NCBI RefSeq assembly: GCF_001592285.1
Contig: NZ_BCWQ01000004.1
Location: 186,001-250,000, forward strand
DNA: 64,000 nucleotides
DNA from: Hydrogenophaga pseudoflava NBRC 102511
Lineage (GTDB): Bacteria > Pseudomonadota > Gammaproteobacteria > Burkholderiales > Burkholderiaceae_C
Direction: 5' to 3'
Positions 52,571 to 61,561 of the stretch are shown here, one piece after another. Within the stretch, counting starts at the first letter, position 1. Each line of letters begins with the position of its first letter. A program made the position numbers and the translations under genes. The notes below the pieces were generated by a model. That model made no database searches. It saw only the letters and a list, made by a program, of their open reading frames with translations, and was not told the origin of the DNA.

Positions 52571-52597
52571 TTAGCACTCTCTATGAGTGAGTGCTAA
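52571..52597. promoter_or_regulatory. CIRCE operator (HrcA binding site) of rpoH
   Basis: Perfect inverted repeat TTAGCACTC-N9-GAGTGCTAA, identical to the CIRCE consensus in both arms and spacer length. It lies 33 bases upstream of the rpoH start, within its leader or promoter. HrcA, with GroEL as cofactor, binds CIRCE and represses; heat inactivates it. It is 95 bases from the imuA start on the other side. Confidence 0.92.
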
Positions 52598-52654
52598 TTG
52601 AATGGTTCCATGACCGTGATATCCGGGGGTGGACAATCGGTTCGATTTCTTTTA

Positions 52655-52670
52655 CTGTACATAAAAACAG
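52655..52670. promoter_or_regulatory. LexA box of imuA-imuB-dnaE2
   Basis: CTGT-N8-ACAG, 16 bases, matching the LexA consensus of gamma- and betaproteobacteria, with an A-rich centre. It ends 22 bases before the imuA ATG. SOS control of this cassette is well known; the site is inferred from sequence. Confidence 0.8.
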
Positions 52671-52692
52671 TATTTGAATCCTTGCTGCCACC

Positions 52693-53481
52693 ATGCCCAC
52701 CCCGTTCATCCGCCCGTCCGGCGATCTGCCGGCCAGCCTGTCCGCCATGGTCTGGCGCGGCGATGCGCTGGGCCGGCCGGTCACGGCCAGCTGCGCCAGC
52801 GGGTTCGGGGCGCTTGACGCAGCCTTGCCGGGCGGGGGCTGGCCCGGATTCGGGCTGACCGAGCTGTTGTCGAGCCCAGCGGGTGCCCTGGAGTTCCGCC
52901 TGCTGGGGCCGGCGCTGGGCCGGGTCTGTGCCACCGGGCGGGAGGTGGTGCTGGTCGGGCCGCCGCAGCCACCGCACCTGCCGGGTCTGCTGCCGTACGG
53001 CGTCACAGCCCGGCAGCTGGTCTGGGTGCAGGCCGATACCCCGTCCGAGCGCCTCTGGGCCACCGAACAGCTGGTCAAGGCCGGCAGCTGCGGGGCGGTG
53101 CTGGCCTGGCTGCCCCAGGCACGGCCGGCGCAGCTGAGGCGCCTGCAGGTGCTGGCCAGTGAGCACGAAGGCCCGGTGTGGCTGTGCCGGCCGGCAGTCT
53201 CAGCGCGCGAATCGTCGGCGGCGCCCCTGCGCCTGCTGGTGCGTCCGGGTGCCGGCTGGGCCCTGGCGGTCGACGTGATCAAGCGCAAGGGCCCACCACT
53301 GGCGCACACGCTGCAGCTGCCGGCGCTGCCGGCCGGGCTGTCGGCGGTGCTGCCGCCCCGGCTGCTGGACCTGGACCTGGGCCATGGAGCCGCCGACCGT
53401 TTCCCTGTTCCTCGCGAGGCCGACCATGCTGTGGTCCGCACTCCGACTGCCGAGCACCGACGACCCGCCGTCCCCCACTGA
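52693..53481 (+). CDS. imuA: ImuA, accessory protein of the mutasome
   Basis: 262 residues, RecA-like/SulA-like fold without a clear Walker A. The N-terminal SGFGALDAALPGGGWPGFGLTEL segment aligns with the place of RecA's nucleotide loop. ImuA acts with ImuB and DnaE2 in SOS-induced translesion synthesis. A LexA box precedes it. Its last 56 bases overlap imuB in another frame. Confidence 0.85.
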   Translation: MPTPFIRPSGDLPASLSAMVWRGDALGRPVTASCASGFGALDAALPGGGWPGFGLTELLSSPAGALEFRLLGPALGRVCATGREVVLVGPPQPPHLPGLLPYGVTARQLVWVQADTPSERLWATEQLVKAGSCGAVLAWLPQARPAQLRRLQVLASEHEGPVWLCRPAVSARESSAAPLRLLVRPGAGWALAVDVIKRKGPPLAHTLQLPALPAGLSAVLPPRLLDLDLGHGAADRFPVPREADHAVVRTPTAEHRRPAVPH

Positions 53482-54733
53482 CGCGGCGCTGCAGGCGCTG
53501 GCGGTCTGGGCGCTGCAGTTCACGCCCCGTGTCGCCATCGCCGAAGAGGCCGTGTTGCTGGAGGTGGCGGCCAGCCTGCGCCTGTTCGGCGGGCGGGCGG
53601 CGCTGCGCGAACGGCTCTGGGGCGAGGCGCAGGAACTGGGGGCGGTGGCCCTGGCCTGGGCACCCAACGCCCTGGCCGCGCTGGCGCTGGCGCGCGCGGA
53701 GGTGGAGGACGGGGTGTCGCCGCCGCTGGCGCGCGCGCTGGACGCGCTGCCGATGGCGACCCTGAGCGCCGTGCGGCCGCACCAGCCGACCCTGGCGCGC
53801 ATCGGCTGTCGCACGCTGGGCGATCTGCGGCGGCTGCCGCGCGCGGGGCTGGCGCGGCGGTTCGATGCGGCGCTGCTGGCGGCGCTGGACCAGGCCTACG
53901 GCCGCGCCCCCGAGACGCACGTCTGGGTCACGCTGCCGGCGGTGTTCGATGCGCGGCTGGAGCTGCCGCACCGGGTGGACAGCGCGGAAGCCCTGGTCTT
54001 CGGCGCGCGCCGCCTGCTGCTGCAGCTTGCGGCCTGGCTGTCGGCGCGGCACAGCGGCGTGACGGCGTTCACCCTGCACTGGGCGCACGACGCGATGCGC
54101 TCGCGCGGGGTGAGCGAGGGCGGGCAGCTGACCGTGCGCACGGCCGAGCCCACGCGCGAGGCCGGGCACCTCGCGCGGCTGCTGGCCGAGCACCTCTCGC
54201 ATGTCGCGCTGGCCGCCCCGGTGGGTGATCTGCGGCTGACGGCCGAAGGCGTGGTGCCGCTGGCGCCGCAGAGCGCGTCGTGGCTGCCCGACGACGCCCG
54301 CGGCCGGGAGCCGCTGGCCCTGGTGCTGGAGCGGTTGGCGGTGCGGCTGGGCGAGGACCGGGTGGTCCGGCCGCTGCTGTGCGAAGACCACCGGCCCGAG
54401 GCGATGGGCCGCTGGCAGCCGGCCGCGCAGGCGCTGCCGCGCGGGGCCTGGCCGGTGGTGCCCGCGGGGCCGCAGCCATCCTTGCTGCTGGACCGGCCGC
54501 TGAAGCTGCTGGTGCGCCAGCACCGGCCGCTGTACCAGGGCGAGCTGCAGCTGCTGCTCGGTCCCCAGCGCGTGGAGGGCGGCTGGTGGGACCGCGACGA
54601 GGCCGCAGGTCACTCCCGCCACGCGGTGCGCGACTACTGGGTCGCCCAGTCGCCGCTGGCGGGGGTGCTGTGGGTGTTCCAGACGCGGCTGGCGCAAGAG
54701 CCGGCCTGGTTTCTTCACGGCTTTTTTGCTTGA
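53426..54733 (+). CDS. imuB: ImuB, catalytically inactive Y-family polymerase homologue
   Basis: 435 residues from ATG 53426. Y-family fold, but the acidic catalytic motifs are absent: the N-terminal DVD-type motif is LWSALRLPS and the later SIDE-type motif is AEEAVLLEV. The C-terminus ends in FLHGFFA, typical of the family. ImuB bridges ImuA, the beta clamp and DnaE2. ATG 53426 is favoured because GAGG lies six bases upstream and MLWSALRLP is the common opening; ATG 53384 (14 codons earlier) has no ribosome site. It overlaps imuA and precedes dnaE2 by nine bases. Confidence 0.85.
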   Translation: MLWSALRLPSTDDPPSPTDAALQALAVWALQFTPRVAIAEEAVLLEVAASLRLFGGRAALRERLWGEAQELGAVALAWAPNALAALALARAEVEDGVSPPLARALDALPMATLSAVRPHQPTLARIGCRTLGDLRRLPRAGLARRFDAALLAALDQAYGRAPETHVWVTLPAVFDARLELPHRVDSAEALVFGARRLLLQLAAWLSARHSGVTAFTLHWAHDAMRSRGVSEGGQLTVRTAEPTREAGHLARLLAEHLSHVALAAPVGDLRLTAEGVVPLAPQSASWLPDDARGREPLALVLERLAVRLGEDRVVRPLLCEDHRPEAMGRWQPAAQALPRGAWPVVPAGPQPSLLLDRPLKLLVRQHRPLYQGELQLLLGPQRVEGGWWDRDEAAGHSRHAVRDYWVAQSPLAGVLWVFQTRLAQEPAWFLHGFFA

Positions 54734-54742
54734 AGACCAGCC

Positions 54743-57700
54743 ATGTCCCTGCCCGACTACGCCGAGCTGCTGTGCTGCTCCAACTTCACGTTCCTGCGCG
54801 GCGCCAGCCACGCCGAGGAACTGGTGCTGCGCGCCCAGGCCATGGGCTACACCGCACTGGCCGTCACCGACGAATGCTCCATGGCCGGCATCGCACGGGC
54901 GCACGTGGCCGCCAAAAAGCACGGCCTGCCGCTCATCGTGGGCAGCCAGTTCCGCGTGCAGGCCGAGGGCGGCCCCAGCGGCGACTTCACCCTGCTGCTG
55001 CTGGCCACGAATCTCCACGGCTATGGCAACCTCTGCGAGCTCATCACGCGGCTGCGCCGCTCGGCCGACAAGGGCACGTACCGACTGCGGCTCGGCGATG
55101 TGAACCCAGAGGCCCTGACCGACTGCCTGGCCATCGCCGTGCCGCCGCGCGGCACCACACAAGACCAGTGCAACGCCACCGCGCAATGGTTGCTCGGCGC
55201 CTTCCTGGGGCGTTGCTGGCTGGGCGTGACGCAGCTGGGCCGGCTGGATGACGCCATCCACCTGCACCGCCTGCGCGAGGCCGGCGCGCTCACGGCCGTG
55301 CCGCTGGTGGCGGTGGGCGATGTGCACATGCACGTGCGCTCGCGAAAGCCGCTGCAGGATGTGCTGACCGCCATCCGCATTGGCCGGCCGCTGACAGAGT
55401 GCGGCTTCGCGCTCGCGCCCAACGCCGAGCAGCACCTGCGCACCCGCGTGCGGCTGGCACAGAGCTTTCCGCCCGATCTGCTGGCCGAAACTCTGCACAT
55501 TGCCGGCCGCTGCACGAAGTGGTCGCTGGACGAGCTGCGCTACCAGTACCCGGCCGAGGTGGTGCCCGAAGGCCGGACGCCGGCGCAGCATCTGCGTGCG
55601 CTCACCGAAGCCGGCGCCGCCGCGCACTGGCCGGCGGGTGTGCCGGGCAAAGTGCGCGACCAGATCGAACACGAACTCGCCCTCATCACCGAGCTGGGCT
55701 ACGAGCACTACTTCCTCACCGTGCACGACATCGTGGCCTTCGCGCGTGGCGAAGGCATCCTCTGCCAGGGCCGTGGCTCGGCCGCCAACAGCGCGGTCTG
55801 CTATTGCCTGGGCGTGACGGCGGTGGACCCGGCGCGCTCCTCGCTGCTGTTCGAGCGCTTCCTCTCGAAAGAGCGCAACGAGCCGCCCGACATCGACGTG
55901 GACTTCGAACACGAGCGGCGCGAAGAGGTCATCCAGTACCTCTACAGAAAGTACGGGCGCGACCGCGCCGCGCTGACGGCCACCGTCATCAGCTACCGCC
56001 CGCGCAGCACGGTGCGCGACGTGGGCAAGGCCCTGGGCTTTGACGACGAGCTGCTGGAGCGGCTGGCGCGCGACCACCGCTGGTGGGACGAGGACGGCCT
56101 GGCCGACACGCGGCTGCGCGAGGCCGGGCTGGACCCGGACAGCCTGGCGGCGCGCCAGTTCGTCACCCTGGTCAAGCAGTTGCTAGGCTTCCCGCGCCAC
56201 CTCTCGCAGCACACCGGCGGCTTTGTGCTCACCAGCGGACCGCTGGCGCGGCTGGTGCCGATCGAGAACGCGTCCATGCCCGACCGCACGGTGATCCAGT
56301 GGGACAAGGACGACCTGGATGCCATGAGGCTGCTCAAGGTGGACGTGCTGGCCCTGGGCATGCTCACCGCGATCCGCAAGTCGCTGGACTTCATCGGCCA
56401 GCGCCGTGGACGGCCCATGCCGATGCACACCATCCCCGACGGGGACGAGGCCACCTACGACATGATCTGCGCCGCCGACACCGTGGGCGTGTTCCAGATC
56501 GAAAGCCGCGCGCAGATGGCCATGCTGCCGCGCCTGCGGCCGCGCACCTTCTACGACCTGGTGGTCGAGGTCGCGCTGGTGCGGCCCGGCCCGATCCAGG
56601 GCGGGGCGGTGCATCCGTATCTGCGGCGCCGCCAGGGCAAGGAAGACGTCGATTACCCCAAGGGCCTGGAGGCCGCGCTGGAACGCACGCTGGGCGTGCC
56701 GGTGTTCCAGGAGCAGTGCATGCAGATCGCCATGATCGCGGCCGACTTCACCCCCGGCGAGGCCGACGGCCTGCGCCGCGCCATGGGCGCCTGGCGGCGC
56801 ACCGGCGGCCTGGGGGCCTACGAACACCGGCTGATCGACGGCATGACGCGCAACGACTACCCGCTCGAATTCGCGCAGCGCGTGGTCGAACAGGTCAAGG
56901 GCTTCTCCAGCTACGGCTTCCCAGAAAGCCACGCGGTCAGCTTTGCGCTGCTGGTCTACGACAGCTGCTGGATCAAGCGCCACCACCCGGCCGAGTTCCT
57001 GGCCGCCATGCTCAACAGCCAGCCGCTGGGCTTCTACACCCCCAGCCAGCTGGTGCAGGACGCGCAGCGCCACGGCGTGGTGGTGCGACCGGTGGACGTG
57101 GGCCACAGCGACTGGGACTGCACGCTCGAAGACATGCCCGCGCCCGAGGCACCGGGCCACCCGGTGGTGCGGCTGGGGCTTTGGCTGGTGAGCGGACTGT
57201 CCAAAGAAGAGGCCTTGCGCATCAGCGCCGCCCGCGCCGAACGGCCCTTCACCAGCACCGAGGATCTGGCCCTGCGCGCGCAACTCGACCGCCAGACCCT
57301 GCAGCAACTGGCCGCCGCCGACGCGCTGCAGAGCCTGGCCGGCCACCGCCGCCAGCAGGTCTGGGACGCCTCCGCGCTGCAGGCGGCGCCCGCCATCCTG
57401 CGCCGCGCGCCGGTCAACGAGGCCACGCTTGCACTCGACGAAGCGCCCGAAGGCGAGGCCATCGTCTGGGACTACGCGAGCACCAGCCTGACCCTGCGCC
57501 GGCACCCGCTGGCCCTGCTGCGCGAGCGGCTGCAAAAGCGCCGCTTCATGACCGCCGAACAACTGAAGGCCGCGCCCGACGGCCGCCTGGTGCGCGCCTG
57601 CGGCATCGTCACCTGCCGCCAGCAGCCGGGCACCTCGCAAGGTGTGGTCTTCGTGACGCTGGAGGACGAGACCGGTACGGTGCAGGTCATCGTCTGGCGC

Positions 57701-57865
57701 GCGCTGCGCGAGCGCCAGCGCGCCGAGCTCACCGGCTCACGCCTGCTGGCTGTGCACGGCGTCTGGCAGCGCGAAGGGGAGGTCTGCAACCTGATCGCCG
57801 GCCGGCTGGAAAACCTCAACCCGCTGCTGGGCCGGCTGGCGCCGGGGAGCCGGGATTTTCACTAG
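54743..57865 (+). CDS. dnaE2: Error-prone DNA polymerase DnaE2
   Basis: 1040 residues. A PHP domain at the N-terminus, then a C-family palm with the catalytic motif PPDIDVDF (about 380-388), a helix-hairpin-helix/OB-fold tail. It copies damaged templates in SOS mutagenesis with ImuA and ImuB. Nine bases after imuB. The last 50 bases overlap the convergent Crp/Fnr gene. Confidence 0.96.
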   Translation: MSLPDYAELLCCSNFTFLRGASHAEELVLRAQAMGYTALAVTDECSMAGIARAHVAAKKHGLPLIVGSQFRVQAEGGPSGDFTLLLLATNLHGYGNLCELITRLRRSADKGTYRLRLGDVNPEALTDCLAIAVPPRGTTQDQCNATAQWLLGAFLGRCWLGVTQLGRLDDAIHLHRLREAGALTAVPLVAVGDVHMHVRSRKPLQDVLTAIRIGRPLTECGFALAPNAEQHLRTRVRLAQSFPPDLLAETLHIAGRCTKWSLDELRYQYPAEVVPEGRTPAQHLRALTEAGAAAHWPAGVPGKVRDQIEHELALITELGYEHYFLTVHDIVAFARGEGILCQGRGSAANSAVCYCLGVTAVDPARSSLLFERFLSKERNEPPDIDVDFEHERREEVIQYLYRKYGRDRAALTATVISYRPRSTVRDVGKALGFDDELLERLARDHRWWDEDGLADTRLREAGLDPDSLAARQFVTLVKQLLGFPRHLSQHTGGFVLTSGPLARLVPIENASMPDRTVIQWDKDDLDAMRLLKVDVLALGMLTAIRKSLDFIGQRRGRPMPMHTIPDGDEATYDMICAADTVGVFQIESRAQMAMLPRLRPRTFYDLVVEVALVRPGPIQGGAVHPYLRRRQGKEDVDYPKGLEAALERTLGVPVFQEQCMQIAMIAADFTPGEADGLRRAMGAWRRTGGLGAYEHRLIDGMTRNDYPLEFAQRVVEQVKGFSSYGFPESHAVSFALLVYDSCWIKRHHPAEFLAAMLNSQPLGFYTPSQLVQDAQRHGVVVRPVDVGHSDWDCTLEDMPAPEAPGHPVVRLGLWLVSGLSKEEALRISAARAERPFTSTEDLALRAQLDRQTLQQLAAADALQSLAGHRRQQVWDASALQAAPAILRRAPVNEATLALDEAPEGEAIVWDYASTSLTLRRHPLALLRERLQKRRFMTAEQLKAAPDGRLVRACGIVTCRQQPGTSQGVVFVTLEDETGTVQVIVWRALRERQRAELTGSRLLAVHGVWQREGEVCNLIAGRLENLNPLLGRLAPGSRDFH

Positions 57866-58535
57866 GGGCCGGCAGCTCGATCTCCCCATAGTGCAGCCGC
57901 AGCCGCCCGCCGGCTTCCAGCGCCTTGAGCGCCTTGTTGATGCTCTGGCGGCTCACGCCCAGCATCTGGGCCAGCAGCTCCTGCGACAGGCGGATGCGCC
58001 GGCGCGGCGCGTCGCGGCTGCCGTAGCCGCGGGCCACCAGCTGCAGCCGGCGCCACACGCGCTCTTCCAGCGGCAGCTGGGCCAGCTCTTCCACCGCGAT
58101 GAACAGCACACGCAGCTTGCGGCAGGCCAGCCGAGCCAGTTCGCGCCACATCGCCGGGTGGGTGTCCAGCCAGGCCAGCAGCGCCTCTCGCGGCACCACC
58201 AGCACTTGGGTGGGACCGTCGGCCACGGCGTCGTGGGTGCGCGGGCGACCGTCGATGAGCGAGATCTCGCCGAACCATTGGTAGGGCTCCAGGTAGGCGA
58301 GCAAGGCGTTGTGGCCCTCGGCGTTGAGGGCGCCAATGCGCAACGCGCCCGCGACCACGGCACACAGGCCGTCGGCTTCGCCGCCACGCGCGAAAAGCGG
58401 TTCACCGGGCACCAGGTGGCGCATGCGGGCCAGGCGCAGCAACTCGGCCTGCAGCGCCGGGTCGCAGGCGCTGAACCATTCATCGCTGGCCAGGGCAGTG
58501 TGCAGGCCGGGCGGGGCCGGGGTGGATGCGGGCAT
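57816..58535 (-). CDS. Crp/Fnr-family transcription regulator
   Basis: 239 residues. Cyclic-nucleotide-binding-like domain (about 20-140, with GEISLIDGRPRTHDAVA) and a C-terminal helix-turn-helix (RLSQELLAQMLGVSRQSINKAL). No FNR-type Cys set. The start is taken as ATG 58535, which has no strong ribosome site. A 16-base near-palindrome lies in the divergent gap to the Mpo1-like gene and is a candidate operator. The 3' end overlaps dnaE2 by 50 bases. Confidence 0.83.
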   Translation of the reverse strand: MPASTPAPPGLHTALASDEWFSACDPALQAELLRLARMRHLVPGEPLFARGGEADGLCAVVAGALRIGALNAEGHNALLAYLEPYQWFGEISLIDGRPRTHDAVADGPTQVLVVPREALLAWLDTHPAMWRELARLACRKLRVLFIAVEELAQLPLEERVWRRLQLVARGYGSRDAPRRRIRLSQELLAQMLGVSRQSINKALKALEAGGRLRLHYGEIELPAPSENPGSPAPAGPAAG

Positions 58536-58581
58536 GGCGGCTAGGGGTTTGCCCGCAAGACGGTGCGGTGCCGGCGGGGTT

Positions 58582-58597
58582 TGTCGAAATTTTGACA
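58582..58597. promoter_or_regulatory. Candidate operator between Crp/Fnr and Mpo1-like genes
   Basis: TGTC-G-AAATTT-T-GACA: a 16-base near-palindrome, one mismatched pair, in a GC-rich gap. The spacing and symmetry suit a Crp/Fnr dimer. Its right half contains TTGACA (58592-58597), a perfect -35 for rightward transcription, but no convincing -10 follows. It is 46 bases from the regulator's start and 63 from the Mpo1-like start. Confidence 0.55.
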
Positions 58598-58660
58598 GAC
58601 GCCCTGGCGCCGTACCGCCATCCTTGCCGCTTTCACGGCTGCCACGACAAGGAGACACGC

Positions 58661-59168
58661 ATGGACACCGCCACCCGCCAGCTGATCGAGTACGCGCGCT
58701 ACCACCGCGACCCGCGCAACATCGCGACCCACTTTGTCGGCATCCCGCTGATCGCCTTCGGCATCGCGGTGATACTGGCGCGCGTGCCGCTGGGCGGGGC
58801 CGATGCCCTGCTGCCGGGCGCGCACTGGCTGGTCTGGGCGCTGACAGGCGTCTGGTACTTGAGGCAAGGGCGCTGGTCGCTGACGGTGCCCACCCTCGCG
58901 GTGCTGGGGGCGATGGTGGCGCTGGCCGATCCCCTCGCTGAGGCGGACATGCCCTCCTGGCTCGCCTGGGGGCTGGGCAGCTTTGTGGTCGGCTGGGTGT
59001 TCCAGGCGGTCGGGCATGTGTGGGAAGGCCGCAAACCGGCCTTTTTCGACGACCTGCGCGGCCTGCTCGTGGGCCCGATGTTCCTGGTGGCCGAGGTGCA
59101 GATGGCGGTGGGTTTGCAGCGCGACGTGCGCGCGGCGGTGATCGCCGGCGCCGGCCCGATGCGCGTTG

Positions 59169-59194
<26 letters not shown>
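58661..59194 (+). CDS. Mpo1-like (DUF962) membrane protein
   Basis: 177 residues. Four hydrophobic segments. It has the family's His-rich landmarks HRDPRNIATHFVGIP (15-29) and GHVWEGRKPAFF. Yeast Mpo1 is an Fe-dependent dioxygenase that shortens 2-hydroxy fatty acids by one carbon; bacterial members are not well studied, so the reaction is only suggested. AAGGAG before the ATG at 58661. Divergent from a Crp/Fnr gene; the 3' end overlaps the EVE gene by 26 bases. Confidence 0.8.
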
Positions 59195-59639
<445 letters not shown>

Positions 59640-59711
59640 GGCGCCATGTTAGCGGGGGGTATCTCGCAGTGGACGCGGGGCCTGCCCGAATCACGGTAGC
59701 CTCGGGGCTCC

Positions 59712-60932
59712 ATGACCGAAACCTCTGCCCGCCCCGCTCCCCACGGCCTGCTGATCGCCAACCTGCTGGCTCAGCTTGCCTTCGGCCTGTTGGCCATGAC
59801 CATCTGCCTGCCGTCGATGCAGGAATGGGGTGCGATCTTCGGCTCCAGCCAGGCGGCGGTGCAGCTGACCTTCAGCGGCTACGTCGTCACCTACGGCTCG
59901 CTGCAACTGGTCTATGGCCCGCTGTCGGATCGGCTGGGCCGCAAGCGCATCCTGATGATCGGACTGGTCATCGCCTTCGCCGGTTCGGTGATGGCGGTCT
60001 TCGCGCCCGACCTGCCGACCCTGGTGCTGGCGCGGCTGCTGCAGGGGGCGGGCAGTGCGGCCTGCATGGTGATTGGCCGGGCGCTGGTGCAGGACCTGTT
60101 CGCCGGGCCCGAGCGCACGCGCGTGATGGCCTACGTGGGCATGGCCATGGGCCTGTGTCCCCCGCTGGCCACCATCATCGGCGGGCAACTGCATGTGCGC
60201 CTGGGCTGGCAGTCGAACTTCGTCGTCATGGCGGTGCTCGCCGTGCTGCTGTTCATCGCGGCCTGGCGCGGCCTGCCCGAGCACCAGAGCGGCACCGGCG
60301 TGCAGCCGCACTGGCTCAAGGCCATGCTCTCGTCCTACGCACAGCTGGCGCGCGAACCTTCGTTCGGGCTGCACGTGTTGCTGCTGGCCATGACCACCGC
60401 CACCTTTTACGCCTTCCTCGGTGGCGCGCCCATCGTGCTGGGCAGCTATGGCGTCAAGCCCGACGGCATCGGCTTCTACATCATGGCAATCCCGGGTTCC
60501 TACATCCTGGGCAACTACCTGACCACGCACCTGTCGCACCGAATCAGCGAGCGCCGCATCATGCGGCTTGGACAGATCCTCACGGTCGGCGGAGTGGCGC
60601 TGATGCTGCTGCTGGCGCTGATGGGGCTGAACACACCGCTGGCGTTTGCGCTGCCGCTGGTGCTGCTGGGCATCGGCCACGGCCTGCTGGTGCCGCCGGC
60701 GCTGGCCGGCACGGTGGGCTTGCTGCCGGCGCTGGCAGGGTCGGCCGCCGCCGTGGCCGGCCTGTCGCAGCAGCTCATGGGCGCGGTCGGTGGGTTTGCC
60801 GTCGGCCTGTTCCACCACGAGGGCGCGGTCAACCTGGGCTGGCTGATGCTGGGCCTGGCGCTGTGCGGTGCCGCCGCGCAGTGGCGCCTGCACCGCGGCC
60901 AGCAGCCGCCACCTCCGCAGCGCCTCGGGTGA
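59712..60932 (+). CDS. MFS transporter, Bcr/CflA drug-efflux family
   Basis: 406 residues with 12 helices. MFS motif A LSDRLGRKR (71-79) follows QLVYGP, typical of Bcr/CflA. The LPSMQEW segment after helix 1 is typical as well. Drug:proton antiport is the family role; the substrate is unknown. Confidence 0.87.
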   Translation: MTETSARPAPHGLLIANLLAQLAFGLLAMTICLPSMQEWGAIFGSSQAAVQLTFSGYVVTYGSLQLVYGPLSDRLGRKRILMIGLVIAFAGSVMAVFAPDLPTLVLARLLQGAGSAACMVIGRALVQDLFAGPERTRVMAYVGMAMGLCPPLATIIGGQLHVRLGWQSNFVVMAVLAVLLFIAAWRGLPEHQSGTGVQPHWLKAMLSSYAQLAREPSFGLHVLLLAMTTATFYAFLGGAPIVLGSYGVKPDGIGFYIMAIPGSYILGNYLTTHLSHRISERRIMRLGQILTVGGVALMLLLALMGLNTPLAFALPLVLLGIGHGLLVPPALAGTVGLLPALAGSAAAVAGLSQQLMGAVGGFAVGLFHHEGAVNLGWLMLGLALCGAAAQWRLHRGQQPPPPQRLG

Positions 60933-60959
60933 CATGACCGGGCCGGCGCTGCGGAGACA

Positions 60960-61556
60960 ATGGCGTCTGTTTGTCTGTTCCCCGATGGAGCTTCTGCCTT
61001 GCCCCTGCCGCCGCCCGTTGCCCGCACCCCCATGCACACCCGCCGCGTCGAGTACCGCGGCTTCTGCCGCGACGACGGCCTGTGGGACATCGAGGGCGAG
61101 ATGCTCGACACCAAGCCGCACGCCTTCGAGATCGAGGGCGAGGGGGAATGGGCACCCCACGAGCCGATCCACCACATGAGCATCCGGGTCACGGTCGACG
61201 AGGCCATGGTGATCCGTGATGTGCAGGTCTGCATGGATGCCCACCCGCACGACCCCTGCCCGCAGGCCATGCCGCCGATGCAGGGCCTGATCGGCGAGAC
61301 GCTGGGCAAGGGCTGGCGCAAGACCATTGAACGCCACTTGGGCGGCACCATCGGCTGCACCCACCTGCGCGAGCTGCTGTTCAATCTGGCCACTGCGGCC
61401 TTCCAGACCCGCTCGTCCTCGTTTGCGCCTGCAGGCGACGGACGTCCGCCCATGCACCTGGGCCAGTGCAAGGCCTGGGCCTTCGATGGACCGGTGGTCG
61501 AGAAGGTCTACCCCATGTTCTTCCGCTGGCAGCCACCACCGAAAGCCGCCGGCTGA
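60960..61556 (+). CDS. DUF2889 family protein
   Basis: 198 residues. Family landmarks: HTRRVEYRGFCRDDGLWDIE, HHMSIRVTVDE, LIGETLGKGWRKTIERHLGGT and GCTHLRELL. Function is unknown. Start uncertain: ATG 60960 has a GGAG only three bases away, and related proteins begin nearer the LPLPPPVARTP segment, so a TTG start about 12 codons later is possible. It is 27 bases after the MFS gene and five before the NUDIX gene. Confidence 0.8.
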   Translation: MASVCLFPDGASALPLPPPVARTPMHTRRVEYRGFCRDDGLWDIEGEMLDTKPHAFEIEGEGEWAPHEPIHHMSIRVTVDEAMVIRDVQVCMDAHPHDPCPQAMPPMQGLIGETLGKGWRKTIERHLGGTIGCTHLRELLFNLATAAFQTRSSSFAPAGDGRPPMHLGQCKAWAFDGPVVEKVYPMFFRWQPPPKAAG

Positions 61557-61561
61557 TCCGC

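Noticed and set aside
53279..56077. Minus-strand open frame of over 900 codons opposite imuB and dnaE2
   Set aside because: Low-complexity Arg/Gln/Ala composition and full overlap with intact conserved genes show it to be a shadow of third-position GC bias.
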